Notes: generated by a model from the letters alone, not told the origin. A stretch of DNA of 64,000 nt from Alistipes sp. UBA934 (GCA_002293535.1 DBDK01000005.1:4727-68726), one strand, 5' to 3'. Numbered from the stretch's first letter, positions 34,691 through 43,330 are shown. Made by a program: numbers and translations.

Positions 34691-35540
34691 ATTCAAGCTT
34701 ACATTTGTGGTGAGCGCGCTCCTCCTGAGTGCGATACATTCCCTGACGGCGAATCGCCTCGTCGAAATCGACCTGATGAGCATCGAATTCGGGCCCATCG
34801 ACGCACGCAAAATAGGTCTTACCACCAACGGAAACGCGACAAGCGCCGCACATACCGGTACCATCGACCATAAGGGTATTGAGGCTGGCGATAGTTGGAA
34901 TACCGAGTTCGGCGGTAGTTGCAGCAACGAATTTCATCATAACCATAGGGCCGATCGTGACAACCTCATCGTACTTTTTACCATCTTTTTCGACGAGCTG
35001 GCGAACGAGACCTGTCACCAAACCGTGGAATCCGACGCTACCGTCATCCGTGGCAAGGTAAAGATTGTCAGCCATTTGGCGCATATCGTCGGTTAAAATG
35101 AGAAGGCTCTTGTTGCGAGCGCCTATAATGACGTCTGTGTGAATGCCGTGTTCGTGCAGCCACTTGACCTGAGGATATACCGGAGCCGCGCCTACACCGC
35201 CCGCAACGAACAAGAAGCGCTTAGAGTGGAGTGTATCGGCAGATTCGTGAACAAATTCGGACGGACGACCAAGCGGACCGGTGAAATCGGAGATAGTGTC
35301 GCCGGGTTTTAATGCGTTGAGCTTAAGGGTCGTGGCGCCTACCGTCTGAGTGACGATCTGAACCCAACCCTCCGAAGGAGAGTAATCGGCAATAGTGAGC
35401 GGGATGCGTTCGCCGTGCTCATCGACTCTGACAATGACAAACTGGCCGGGCTGAGCGGAACGAGCGATACGGGAAGCCTCGATGCGCATCAACACAGTGT
35501 CCGGCGTGAGCACGCGACGCTCTAAAATTTTGAAACTCAT
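34680..35540 (-). CDS. FAD/[2Fe-2S] reductase small subunit (NfnA/SudB, PyrK-like)
   Basis: A 286-residue protein. The FAD domain shows ARSAQPGQFVIVRVDEHGERIPLTI, NAD binding shows FLFVAGGVGAAPVYPQVKWL, and the C-terminal [2Fe-2S] ligands lie in DGTGMCGACRVSVGGKTYFACVDG (motifs cited in part). This is the small subunit of the electron-bifurcating transhydrogenase, working with the GltD-like subunit downstream. It overlaps nfnB by 11 nt and the DUF1573 gene by 4 nt. Confidence 0.88.
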   Translation of the reverse strand: MSFKILERRVLTPDTVLMRIEASRIARSAQPGQFVIVRVDEHGERIPLTIADYSPSEGWVQIVTQTVGATTLKLNALKPGDTISDFTGPLGRPSEFVHESADTLHSKRFLFVAGGVGAAPVYPQVKWLHEHGIHTDVIIGARNKSLLILTDDMRQMADNLYLATDDGSVGFHGLVTGLVRQLVEKDGKKYDEVVTIGPMVMMKFVAATTAELGIPTIASLNTLMVDGTGMCGACRVSVGGKTYFACVDGPEFDAHQVDFDEAIRRQGMYRTQEERAHHKCKLEYGK

Positions 35541-35899
35541 CGTCTTATCACTTTACCGGTGATTACCAAAAAATCGCGATACTGGCCGCCGCCGCTGACA
35601 ACAGCTATACTCTTGGAGAACTCGCCGCGATAGCCCATAGGTTCGAATGTGACGCTGATGCTGCCACTCTGACCAGGCTGAATAAGGCCGCGAGTAAATT
35701 CGGGAGTCGCACAACCGCACGAAGGAACAGCCCGATCGATGGCGATAGGGTGGTCGGCGCGGTTGGTGAATCTAAAAGTGTGGGTGACAGGGCCTTTAGA
35801 CTCGCGAATACGACCGAAATCGTACTCGGTTTTGTCCCACTTCAGAGGCGAAGTGCTCACCAATGCAGCTGCGAGAAGAATGTAAATTACCTTAATCAT
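35537..35899 (-). CDS. DUF1573 exported protein
   Basis: A 120-residue protein with a short hydrophobic N-terminus (MIKVIYILLAAALVSTS) and a single DUF1573 Ig-like domain: DKTEYDFGRIRESKGPVTHTF, FRFTNRADHPIAIDRAVPSCGCATPE and PGQSGSISVTFEP. The CGC motif is typical. The role in Bacteroidota is not known. It is the first gene of the operon leading to nfnAB, with a TAnnTTTG box 4 nt before the ATG. Confidence 0.82.
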   Translation of the reverse strand: MIKVIYILLAAALVSTSPLKWDKTEYDFGRIRESKGPVTHTFRFTNRADHPIAIDRAVPSCGCATPEFTRGLIQPGQSGSISVTFEPMGYRGEFSKSIAVVSGGGQYRDFLVITGKVIRR

Positions 35900-35903
35900 T
35901 CGA

Positions 35904-35911
35904 CAAATTTA
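35904..35911 (-). promoter_or_regulatory. -7 box TAAATTTG of the DUF1573-nfnAB operon
   Basis: An exact TAnnTTTG match on the minus strand, 4 nt before the ATG at 35899. Confidence 0.6.
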
Positions 35912-35919
35912 AGGATTTT

Positions 35920-35950
35920 TTTGGCGTTATGAAAATTTGATGTATATTTG
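35920..35950 (+). promoter_or_regulatory. Bacteroidota-type promoter of tRNA-Asn
   Basis: TTTG at 35920-35923, a 19-nt spacer and TATATTTG at 35943-35950 match the -33/-7 consensus of the Bacteroidota primary sigma factor. The tRNA starts 19 nt further on. This is the cleanest two-box promoter in the window. Confidence 0.75.
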
Positions 35951-35969
35951 CACTCCGAAAGAGTAAAAT

Positions 35970-36043
35970 TCCTCTTTAGCTCAGTTGGTTAGAGCACCTG
36001 ACTGTTAATCAGGGGGTCCAAGGTTCAAGTCCTTGAAGAGGAG
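35970..36043 (+). tRNA. tRNA-Asn (GTT)
   Basis: A complete 74-nt cloverleaf without encoded CCA. The acceptor stem pairs TCCTCTT with AAGAGGA. The D-arm contains AGCTCAGTTGGTTAGAGC. The anticodon loop CTGTTAA sits in a CCTGA/TCAGG stem and gives anticodon GTT. The T-arm is CAAGG-TTCAAGT-CCTTG. A strong promoter lies upstream and a hairpin terminator downstream, so it is a single-gene unit. Confidence 0.97.
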
Positions 36044-36052
36044 CAGGCAGCA

Positions 36053-36083
36053 AGGGGCACGATTTTTGTCGTGTCCCTTTTTT
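36053..36083 (+). terminator. Intrinsic terminator after tRNA-Asn
   Basis: The stem AGGGGCACGA/TCGTGTCCCT (10 pairs including one G-U) with a 6-nt loop is followed by TTTTT. It starts 10 nt after the tRNA. Confidence 0.85.
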
Positions 36084-36089
36084 GTTACT

Positions 36090-37382
36090 ATGAATAAGAA
36101 GATCGTAATAGTTGCATTAGTGATCGTGGGACTGGTCGCAGTGGCTACCTTGGGAGTACAGATGTGGGCTCAGCACAAGGTGCGTGCGATTATCGAGCAG
36201 AGTGTCAGCGGGATAGGCGCGCGCGTCTCATTAGGTCGGGTGGGAGTGAACCCATTTGCGCGCGCGATCACTCTACACGATATTCGAATAAGTGCCCAAC
36301 CGCGAGACCCCCTGGCCGATCGCGACTCAAGCGGGATAGTATCATTCGGCGTAAATATCAAGCGAATACGAGCCCGTGGAGTAAATGTTAAAACATTAAA
36401 TGTTAGCAGTTTGACTACGGATATCTCAAGTGCTTCTTTAGCTACTGCAAAGGGCGATAAGCACTCGCTGGTGGAGCTTTTCGGGAGCAGAATAGACGTC
36501 AGCGACCTTGCCACGGGGCATTTTACGGCCGATAGCATAGTGTGCAGTTTCGGCACAGGCGAGAGTGACCAAAACCATATCAGTTTACGCGAAATTGCCT
36601 GCGAAGGGATCGACGTGGCGCGCATAATTGCACAGAAGGCACTCTCGATAGATAGCGTGAAGCTCGGTGGAACGCGCCTGAAGAGCTATAAAAACAGACA
36701 GATATACGAAGCGCCGCGCCATAAACCCTTGCTGTGGCAAACTATTCAGGCACTACCTATTCCAGTAGAGATCAGGCATATAGCATTTTTGGACGCTGAC
36801 ATAGAGTATGACGAACTATCGGCCACGGGTGATTCGCCGGGAGTGGTGACGCTGGACGATATGCACGGTGAAGCGAGAAATATGACCAACATAGCAGAGG
36901 GCAATGAACGATTTTTCAGAGTAGATCTGCAGACAGTGCTGATGGGAGAAGGTGATTTTGTGGCGACCTGCCTGTTTCCGGTCGATGCGGCGGACGATCA
37001 CTGGGAAGTAAGCGGAAGGCTGGGGGCTACGGATCTGAGAAGCTTCAACCAAGCGCTGGAGCCGTTGATGAACGTGAGGATAGATTCCTGCAATCTGCAA
37101 AGTCTTGATTTCCAGATCATAGGGACACACATCGAATCGAGTGTAAATCTGACGATGCTCTACACGGATTTGAACGTAGAATTGTTGCGCCGACACGACC
37201 ACACTCGCAAATTGGGCCTGCCGACGTTGGTTTTGGACAATTTTGTACTGAAACACGCCAATCCTTTACCCGGACAATCAGTAAGACAGGGTTCGGGTAC
37301 GCACACTCACGACTATGAACGCTCGACTTTCAACTTCATTTGGAAGTCGGTGGTTCCCGGGGTGACTCGGACGGTTCTATGA
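36090..37382 (+). CDS. Membrane-anchored AsmA/DUF748-like protein
   Basis: A 430-residue protein with one N-terminal membrane helix (KIVIVALVIVGLVAVATLGV) and a long periplasmic part starting VRAIIEQSVSGIGARVSLGR and VNPFARAITLHDIRIS. That opening is the style of AsmA/DUF748 proteins, which bridge or traffic lipids in the envelope. It is shorter than true AsmA or TamB. ATG at 36090 is chosen because it starts exactly before the helix. Its 3' end overlaps the convergent permease gene by 47 nt. The family call is moderate. Confidence 0.65.
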   Translation: MNKKIVIVALVIVGLVAVATLGVQMWAQHKVRAIIEQSVSGIGARVSLGRVGVNPFARAITLHDIRISAQPRDPLADRDSSGIVSFGVNIKRIRARGVNVKTLNVSSLTTDISSASLATAKGDKHSLVELFGSRIDVSDLATGHFTADSIVCSFGTGESDQNHISLREIACEGIDVARIIAQKALSIDSVKLGGTRLKSYKNRQIYEAPRHKPLLWQTIQALPIPVEIRHIAFLDADIEYDELSATGDSPGVVTLDDMHGEARNMTNIAEGNERFFRVDLQTVLMGEGDFVATCLFPVDAADDHWEVSGRLGATDLRSFNQALEPLMNVRIDSCNLQSLDFQIIGTHIESSVNLTMLYTDLNVELLRRHDHTRKLGLPTLVLDNFVLKHANPLPGQSVRQGSGTHTHDYERSTFNFIWKSVVPGVTRTVL

Positions 37383-38388
37383 GTTTATACTCCTTGAAAT
37401 AGATACGGATCAACAACAGGAAAACCGAAATCATCAACGGACCGAAGATAATACCCCAAAATCCGAACAACGGAAGACCGAGGATAACTCCGAAGATGAC
37501 GATAAGGGGGTGGGTGTTGGAGATCTTCTTGTTCAAAACGATGCGGGCGAGGTTATCGACATTGGCAATAACGAGCAATCCGCAAAGCATAAGAGCGATG
37601 CCGGTCCAAATTTCGCCTCCTGCAATGAACCAAATACCGAGAGGAACGCTGACGATTATCGTACCCACCATAGGAATGAGGCCGCAAAGAGAGGTCATAA
37701 ATGCCCAAAATACAACGTTCGGAACGCCGAAAAGCCAATAGACCAGAGCCGCAACAAGGCCCTGACACATCATCATAAGCGGAATACCGACGGCGTTGCT
37801 GTAGATGATCGACGTGACCTCGTCCAACAACTGCGTGCGGCTCTCCCCGCGGAACGGCATATACTTACCGACCCGGTTCTCAAGTGCCCGTGCGTGCGTT
37901 AGCATAAAGTACAGGATGATGATCGTCATAAAGATATTGGCCGCGAAACTGTAGGTCGTGTTGATGATGGCATTACCTATTTTGGCAAAAACTCCGGTGA
38001 ACGAATGGATCACATCGGCAGGAACGATTTCAAAACCGAGAAATTCGTTGATCCTGGGCACAGCCTCCTGAGCGATCACGGGTACCTGAGAAACATCGAC
38101 ATTCTGGATTTCACCCGCCAGAAGTTCGAAAACAAGATATCCCAACCCAAGCAGCAATACGCAAATGCCAAGCACGATAACCATTGCCGCAAGCCACGCA
38201 GGCCAACGGTGACGTTCGACCATACGGAAAATCAGCCGGCGGAACACGATGTAAAAGGCCACGGCGCCGAGAAATGAGCCGACAAAAAAGGTCAGCTGCT
38301 TGATCATCACTGCGCCCATCAGGATGAGGATGCCAAGGAAAAGCAACTGGCGGAAAAAGGCGTTGTTTTTTTTGATTGTTTCGATCAT
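37336..38388 (-). CDS. AI-2E family transporter-like permease
   Basis: A 350-residue integral membrane protein with about eight hydrophobic helices. It shows family motifs of the AI-2E/PerM (UPF0118) group: QGLVAALVYWLFGVPN, LCGLIPMVGTIIVSVPLG, NKKISNTHPLIVIFGVILG and the LFGFWGIIFGPLMIS end. Substrates vary and autoinducer-2 export should not be assumed. It overlaps the cysK stop by 4 nt and so may be cotranscribed after cysK. The last 47 nt are antisense to the AsmA-like gene. Confidence 0.85.
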   Translation of the reverse strand: MIETIKKNNAFFRQLLFLGILILMGAVMIKQLTFFVGSFLGAVAFYIVFRRLIFRMVERHRWPAWLAAMVIVLGICVLLLGLGYLVFELLAGEIQNVDVSQVPVIAQEAVPRINEFLGFEIVPADVIHSFTGVFAKIGNAIINTTYSFAANIFMTIIILYFMLTHARALENRVGKYMPFRGESRTQLLDEVTSIIYSNAVGIPLMMMCQGLVAALVYWLFGVPNVVFWAFMTSLCGLIPMVGTIIVSVPLGIWFIAGGEIWTGIALMLCGLLVIANVDNLARIVLNKKISNTHPLIVIFGVILGLPLFGFWGIIFGPLMISVFLLLIRIYFKEYKLIEPSESPREPPTSK

Positions 38389-39305
38389 AGCTCAAAAAGT
38401 GGGGTTGAGAGGTATCTTTCGCCCGTGTCGGGCAGTAAAACGACTATGGTTTTGCCGGCGTTTTGTGGTTCGAGGGCGAGTTTGAGGGCGGCAGAAGCGG
38501 CGGCTCCGGACGAAACTCCCACGAGCAATCCCTCTGTGTCAGCCAATTGGCGACAAGTCTTGACAGCCTCGTCGTAAGAAATGTCCATTACCTGATCGAC
38601 GATCTTTGCGTCATAATTTTTGGGAATAAAGCCCGCGCCGATACCCTGAATCTTGTGAGGCCCCGGAGTGCCTCCGGTCAGAACAGGCGAAGCATCGGGC
38701 TGCACTGCGACGATGCGGATCCCAGAGTTGTTTTCCTTGAGCCTGCGTCCTACACCGGTAATGGTTCCGCCCGTGCCGACGCCGGCAACGAAAATATCGA
38801 CCTCCCCACCGGTAGCTGTCCAAATCTCAGGGCCGGTGGTGTTATAGTGGATCGCAGGGTTGGCGGGATTGTCGAACTGACCCAGAGTGACGGCACTGTG
38901 CTCCGCTCGAAGCTCCTCGGCTTTGGCGATGGCGCCCTTCATACCCTCGGCGCCGGGAGTGAGAACAACCTCGGCACCAAGCGCAGCTACGATCTTATGC
39001 CGCTCGACACTCATAGTTTCAGGCATTGTGAGAATGAGTTTGTAACCCTTTGCAGCGGCAACCAAAGCCAAACCGATGCCGGTATTGCCACTGGTGGGTT
39101 CGACTATAGTGCCACCCGACTTGAGACGACCCTGCACCTCGGCATCGGCGATCATAGCCAGCGCGATGCGATCCTTGACGCTACCACCGGGATTGAAATA
39201 TTCGACCTTGGCAAGAAAGCGCACCTTAGATGCACCGTTTTCAGCTGCGAGGCGAGACAATTCGACGAGAGGGGTGTTTCCGATGAGTTCGGTAATACGT
39301 TTCAT
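38385..39305 (-). CDS. cysK: Cysteine synthase (O-acetylserine sulfhydrylase)
   Basis: A 306-residue PLP enzyme with the Schiff-base lysine in YFNPGGSVKDRIA near residue 44, the substrate loop VEPTSGNTGIG, the phosphate-binding GVGTGGTITGVGRRLKE and VSSGAAASAALKLA. It makes cysteine from O-acetylserine and sulfide. It is the first gene of a cysK-permease unit and is divergent from the RSH gene across 41 bp; a TAnnTTTG box lies 7 nt before the ATG. Confidence 0.95.
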   Translation of the reverse strand: MKRITELIGNTPLVELSRLAAENGASKVRFLAKVEYFNPGGSVKDRIALAMIADAEVQGRLKSGGTIVEPTSGNTGIGLALVAAAKGYKLILTMPETMSVERHKIVAALGAEVVLTPGAEGMKGAIAKAEELRAEHSAVTLGQFDNPANPAIHYNTTGPEIWTATGGEVDIFVAGVGTGGTITGVGRRLKENNSGIRIVAVQPDASPVLTGGTPGPHKIQGIGAGFIPKNYDAKIVDQVMDISYDEAVKTCRQLADTEGLLVGVSSGAAASAALKLALEPQNAGKTIVVLLPDTGERYLSTPLFEL

Positions 39306-39312
39306 AATGAGA

Positions 39313-39320
39313 CAAATTTA
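39313..39320 (-). promoter_or_regulatory. -7 box TAAATTTG of cysK
   Basis: An exact TAnnTTTG match on the minus strand, 7 nt before the cysK ATG. Confidence 0.6.
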
Positions 39321-39332
39321 AGAAATTTTTTG

Positions 39333-39340
39333 TATCTTCG
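39333..39340 (+). promoter_or_regulatory. -7-like box TATCTTCG of the RSH gene
   Basis: A one-mismatch form of TAnnTTTG, 6 nt before the ATG at 39347. The same form and spacing occur at thrB. Confidence 0.5.
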
Positions 39341-39346
39341 CGCATA

Positions 39347-41293
39347 ATGTTACAAGAACGATACCGCGATTTTTTTGAGCGAGCAACAGGCGCCTACAGC
39401 CCGCCAAGTGTGGAGATGATCACGCGTGTGCTGGAGTTAGCCGATGAGAAGCTGGCCGGCTTGGTGCGCTACAACGGAACGCCGCTGACAGATCACTCTG
39501 TGGGGGTGGCTTCGATAGTGATCTCGGAGATCGGACTGGGGCGTAACTCGGTGATCTCCACGCTAATGCACGACGTGGTAAGGTTGGGAATGATGACCTC
39601 CGCTGAAGTGGGCGAGCTGTTTGGAGCAGAGTGTGTCACCATCCTGGACGGGATGACAAACATTTCGGGCATAAAACCGAAAATCAGCGACACACAAGCC
39701 GAAAATATTCGCGAACTGATAATCTCCTACTCGACAGACCCGCGTGTGATCCTAATGAAATTGGCCGACAGGCTGGAGGTTATGCGCACGCTCGATATGT
39801 TCCCGCACGAAAAACAGGAGCGCAAAAGCTGGGAGAGCCTGAATCTGTACGCAAAGATCGCCCATAAGCTGGGACTATACAGTATAAAGAGCGAACTGGA
39901 AGACCTGTCGCTGAAGTATCTCGATGCGGAAGGCTATAACCACATTGTGGAAAAACTGTCGGCAGGGGCGGCCGAGCGTGAGAAATTCATTGCGAAGTTT
40001 CTGGTGCCGATAATCGAAAAGCTGGATAAAACCGAACTGAAATACCACATCAAGAGCCGAACCAAGTCGATATACTCGATCTGGAGCAAGATGAGAAAGC
40101 AGGGAGTGACCTTCGAGGAGATATATGACATATTTGCGCTGAGAATAATTCTCGATGTGCCCCGCGAAGAGGAGAAAACAGCCTGCTGGAGCGTGTATTC
40201 GATCGTAACGGACTTTTATACGCCCAATCCTGAGAGACTCAGGGACTGGATATCCATACCGAAAAGCAACGGTTATGAGTCACTACAAACAACTGTGGCA
40301 ACCCCGGAAGGGAAATGGGCGGAGATACAGATCCGATCGGAGAGAATGGACGAAGTGGCCGAGCGTGGGATTGCCGCACACTGGCGCTACAAGGGGGTGC
40401 AAAAGGGCGGAATGGGAAGCGAAGAGTGGCTGGCAAGGCTGCGAGAATTGATCGAGAATACGGACACGACAACACAGATGGTCTCAACGAAGACCTTCAA
40501 TGCCGAGCTGAGTTCAGGCGAGATTTTCGTTTTCACGCCTACCGGAGACCTGCGGAGATTGCCGGAAGGAGCTACTGTACTCGATTTTGCGTTCCATATA
40601 CACACCAATGTGGGTGCTGCCTGCGTAGGAGGAAAGGTCAATGGACGCAACGTGAGTATAAAACACGAACTGCGCAATGGTGATATAGTTCAGATACTTA
40701 CATCCAAAAACCAAAAGCCAAAGGCCGACTGGCTCGCAATAGTGAGAACCAACAGGGCGCGCAACAAAATTCGCGCCTATATGCGTGAAGAAGAGGCCCG
40801 AATGGCAAGCCTGGGGAGGGAAGAACTGGAGCGAAAGATCAAAAACTGGAAGCTGGCCATAGCGATGGACGATGCGGTAACGGCCCTGTGCAAGCACTAC
40901 AAACTACGCACAGGCACAGAACTTTATGGTCAGATAGCTGATGGAAGAGTTGATATAACTGACACTAAAGAGGTGTTGGTAAAGCACTTGGCTCCAGCTG
41001 TCACGCCTGTGCACTCGTCGGGAGCCAGCGGGCCCGGAGTAGGTACGACCGGTTCTTCGGCAGCTTCGAGCACGTTGATAATAGACGGAGCGCTGATGGG
41101 GCTCGATTACAAGTTCGGAAAGTGCTGCAATCCCGCGCCAGGAGACGACGTCTTTGCATTCGTAACCGTCTCGTCGGGAATCACGATACATCGACTGGAT
41201 TGTCCTAACGCAGCGAGAATGAGAGTGTTATATCCATACAGAGTATTACCGGCAGAATGGGATGGAACGCCGGCTGCGATTAAAAAGATATGA
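39347..41293 (+). CDS. RelA/SpoT homologue with degenerate hydrolase site, no ACT domain
   Basis: A 648-residue RSH. The order is an HD hydrolase-like domain (1-190), the (p)ppGpp synthetase (~215-350, with YSIWSKMRKQG, IYDIFALRII and WAEIQIRSERMDEVAERGIAAHW), TGS (~385-445, IFVFTPTGDLRRLPEG) and a Cys/His segment (KFGKCCNPAPGDD, HRLDCPNA) at the end. His75-Asp76 remain, but the Glu-Asp pair expected next is Arg-Leu (HDVVRLG), and LADRLHNM is LADRLEVM. This predicts a synthetase without hydrolase activity. The usual C-terminal ACT domain (total ~730) is missing. It overlaps mqnB by 4 nt. Confidence 0.9.
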   Translation: MLQERYRDFFERATGAYSPPSVEMITRVLELADEKLAGLVRYNGTPLTDHSVGVASIVISEIGLGRNSVISTLMHDVVRLGMMTSAEVGELFGAECVTILDGMTNISGIKPKISDTQAENIRELIISYSTDPRVILMKLADRLEVMRTLDMFPHEKQERKSWESLNLYAKIAHKLGLYSIKSELEDLSLKYLDAEGYNHIVEKLSAGAAEREKFIAKFLVPIIEKLDKTELKYHIKSRTKSIYSIWSKMRKQGVTFEEIYDIFALRIILDVPREEEKTACWSVYSIVTDFYTPNPERLRDWISIPKSNGYESLQTTVATPEGKWAEIQIRSERMDEVAERGIAAHWRYKGVQKGGMGSEEWLARLRELIENTDTTTQMVSTKTFNAELSSGEIFVFTPTGDLRRLPEGATVLDFAFHIHTNVGAACVGGKVNGRNVSIKHELRNGDIVQILTSKNQKPKADWLAIVRTNRARNKIRAYMREEEARMASLGREELERKIKNWKLAIAMDDAVTALCKHYKLRTGTELYGQIADGRVDITDTKEVLVKHLAPAVTPVHSSGASGPGVGTTGSSAASSTLIIDGALMGLDYKFGKCCNPAPGDDVFAFVTVSSGITIHRLDCPNAARMRVLYPYRVLPAEWDGTPAAIKKI

Positions 41294-41832
41294 AAAACAT
41301 TGTCATAGTGATTCCAACGGATGGGGAGGCGACGGGGCTAATCGAAAGAGGCTTGGAGGTCGTTGTGTGCGGGGTGGGAATGGCCCAATGCGCTGCTGTC
41401 ACTGCCCGTGTGCTTGCAGAGAAAGAGCCTGACCTTGTGATACTTGCAGGAATCGCCGGTGCATATACGAATGAGGTTGCGGTGGGCGAAACGGTGATCG
41501 TGCGGAGTGAGCGTGTGGGTGACCTTATGCCGAGATATCAACAGACGTATCTGTCGTGCGGGCCGATGCCTGATGGATACAAGATTGTGCATAGTACCAC
41601 GGTAAATACGCCAGGCTGTGCAGGTGTGGAAGGTGATGATGTTTACGCCGAGATCGAAAATATGGAAGGAGCCGCATTTTTTGCTGTGTGCCAGCAATTC
41701 GATGTACAGGCATTGGAGATTCGCACGATTTCGAACAGGGTGGGAGAGCCAATCACGTCTGAGAATCTCAAGTTGGCGGTTGCCCGATTATCAGAGGATG
41801 TCGCCCGAATTTTTGAGTTACTATGCGTCTGA
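41290..41832 (+). CDS. mqnB: Futalosine hydrolase
   Basis: A 180-residue nucleoside-phosphorylase-fold protein of the MqnB group: VVVCGVGMAQCAAVTARVLAE, DLVILAGIAGAY and VYAEIENMEGAAFFAVCQQF, with the ENMEGAAF motif and its catalytic acid, then IRTISNRVGEP. It splits futalosine in the alternative menaquinone pathway. The assignment over MTA/SAH nucleosidase rests on the adjacent mqnD gene, which overlaps by 10 nt. It is slightly shorter than typical MqnB (about 200-220 residues). Confidence 0.87.
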   Translation: MKNIVIVIPTDGEATGLIERGLEVVVCGVGMAQCAAVTARVLAEKEPDLVILAGIAGAYTNEVAVGETVIVRSERVGDLMPRYQQTYLSCGPMPDGYKIVHSTTVNTPGCAGVEGDDVYAEIENMEGAAFFAVCQQFDVQALEIRTISNRVGEPITSENLKLAVARLSEDVARIFELLCV

Positions 41833-42623
41833 AACTCAGTATATCTCCCTGTCCGAACGATACTTTTATGTTCGAAGCTCTAATCAATGGACGCATCGAT
41901 ACGCGCGGATTGGAATTCGATGTGCATTTTGCCGATATCGAGGAGTTAAACAATGAAGTGATGGGTGGCGATACGGATGTCAGCAAGATCAGTTATGCCG
42001 TTCTGCCGGAAATTACCGAGAAATATGTAGTTTTGGGCAGCGGAAGTGCGTTGGGACACGGGAATGGGCCACTACTGGTTGCGCGTGAGAGGGGGGGGGG
42101 GCCGGTTTTTGCAGCCCAGGCCTCATTTTCACGTGTGGCGATTCCGGGAGTGCATACGACAGCCAATCTGTTGTTAAAAAAGCTTTTCCCGCAACTTACT
42201 AATCGCACGCCGGTGCTGTTTTCAGAGATTGCGGCGGCTGTTGCGAGAGGTGAGTTCGACGCAGGAGTGCTGATCCACGAGGGGCGTTTCACATTTCACG
42301 AATATGGACTGGAATTAGTTGCTGATCTGGGCGTGGAGTGGGCTGCAAGAACATCCGGGATGCCTTTGCCATTAGGTGCAATCGTTGCGCGGAAAGATTT
42401 GGCGCCGGAAATACGCCTGGCAATGGAAGAGGTGCTGCGAGAGAGCATACTGTTTGCGATGGAGAACCCGGAAGTGTCGCGAGAATTTGTGAAAAAACAC
42501 GCCCAAGAAATGGCAGACGAAGTGATAGACAGCCACATAGCTCTGTTCGTGAATGAGAATTCGCTGACGTTGAGCGACGATGCTAAGAGAGCTGTGCGCG
42601 AACTGACGGGCGTACGAGTGTAA
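41823..42623 (+). CDS. mqnD: 1,4-dihydroxy-6-naphthoate synthase
   Basis: A 266-residue periplasmic-binding-protein-fold enzyme of the MqnD family: ISPCPNDTFMFEALINGRID, GDTDVSKISYAVLPEI, VLGSGSALGHGNGPLLVA, IPGVHTTANLLL, GVLIHEGRFTFHEYGL and PLPLGAIVARKDL. It makes the naphthoate core in the futalosine pathway to menaquinone. The codons for RGGGP contain an uninterrupted run of 11 G (42091-42101) that could slip by one base and truncate the product. It ends 5 nt before the 3' end of the convergent RNase P RNA. Confidence 0.93.
   Translation: MRLKLSISPCPNDTFMFEALINGRIDTRGLEFDVHFADIEELNNEVMGGDTDVSKISYAVLPEITEKYVVLGSGSALGHGNGPLLVARERGGGPVFAAQASFSRVAIPGVHTTANLLLKKLFPQLTNRTPVLFSEIAAAVARGEFDAGVLIHEGRFTFHEYGLELVADLGVEWAARTSGMPLPLGAIVARKDLAPEIRLAMEEVLRESILFAMENPEVSREFVKKHAQEMADEVIDSHIALFVNENSLTLSDDAKRAVRELTGVRV
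42091..42101 (+). repeat. Poly-G tract (11 G) inside mqnD
   Basis: Eleven consecutive G lie at about codon 90 of mqnD, the longest homopolymer of G seen in the window. The frame is intact as sequenced. Confidence 0.95.
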
Positions 42624-42627
42624 AAAA

Positions 42628-43052
<425 letters not shown>

Positions 43053-43053
43053 A

Positions 43054-43077
43054 GAAAAAAGGGGGCCGTGGCCCCCT
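43054..43077 (-). terminator. Intrinsic terminator between rpmH and rnpB
   Basis: On the minus strand the stem GGGGGCC-AC-GGCCCCC (43076-43061) is followed by TTTTTT. It lies 28 nt after the rpmH stop and just before the rnpB 5' end. Confidence 0.82.
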
Positions 43078-43086
43078 AAAATTTGT

Positions 43087-43099
43087 GGGGGCGACCCCC
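43087..43099 (-). promoter_or_regulatory. Small second GC hairpin after rpmH
   Basis: GGGGGTCGCCCCC forms a 5-bp stem with a 3-nt loop between the rpmH stop and the main terminator, giving two tandem hairpins. Its role is unknown; it may protect the rpmH mRNA 3' end. Confidence 0.45.
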
Positions 43100-43104
43100 G
43101 TTAA

Positions 43105-43266
43105 TTACAGCCCTTTGATCGTCGATTCGTCGGAGACGGTCAGTTTTTTGCGACCTTTGGCGCGACGAGCGGCCAAAACCTTGCGGCCATTGGGGGTGGA
43201 CATCCTCTGACGAAAGCCGTGTTTGTTGATCCTCTTGCGGCGCGAGGGCTGGAAGGTACGTTTCAT
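43105..43266 (-). CDS. rpmH: Ribosomal protein bL34
   Basis: A short gene reading MKRTFQPSRRKRINKHGFR, then QRMSTPNGRKVLAARRAKGR and KKLTVSDESTIKGL, 53 residues. This is the highly conserved, very basic bL34 sequence of the large ribosomal subunit. An in-frame ATG two codons upstream (43272) gives MAMKRTF; the family norm favours 43266. It has its own promoter (TATCTTTG at 43331-43338) and is followed by tandem hairpins and then rnpB. Confidence 0.97.
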   Translation of the reverse strand: MKRTFQPSRRKRINKHGFRQRMSTPNGRKVLAARRAKGRKKLTVSDESTIKGL

Positions 43267-43330
43267 TGCCATAGCTATCTCGTTTTTTGTATTACCTAAT
43301 TACAGGGTTTTGTTCTCAGTTATCGGGCCA

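Noticed and set aside
34690..34927. An N-terminal extension of the GltD-like protein
   Set aside because: The extra 79 codons overlap nfnA in another frame; the ATG at 34690 gives the family N-terminus.
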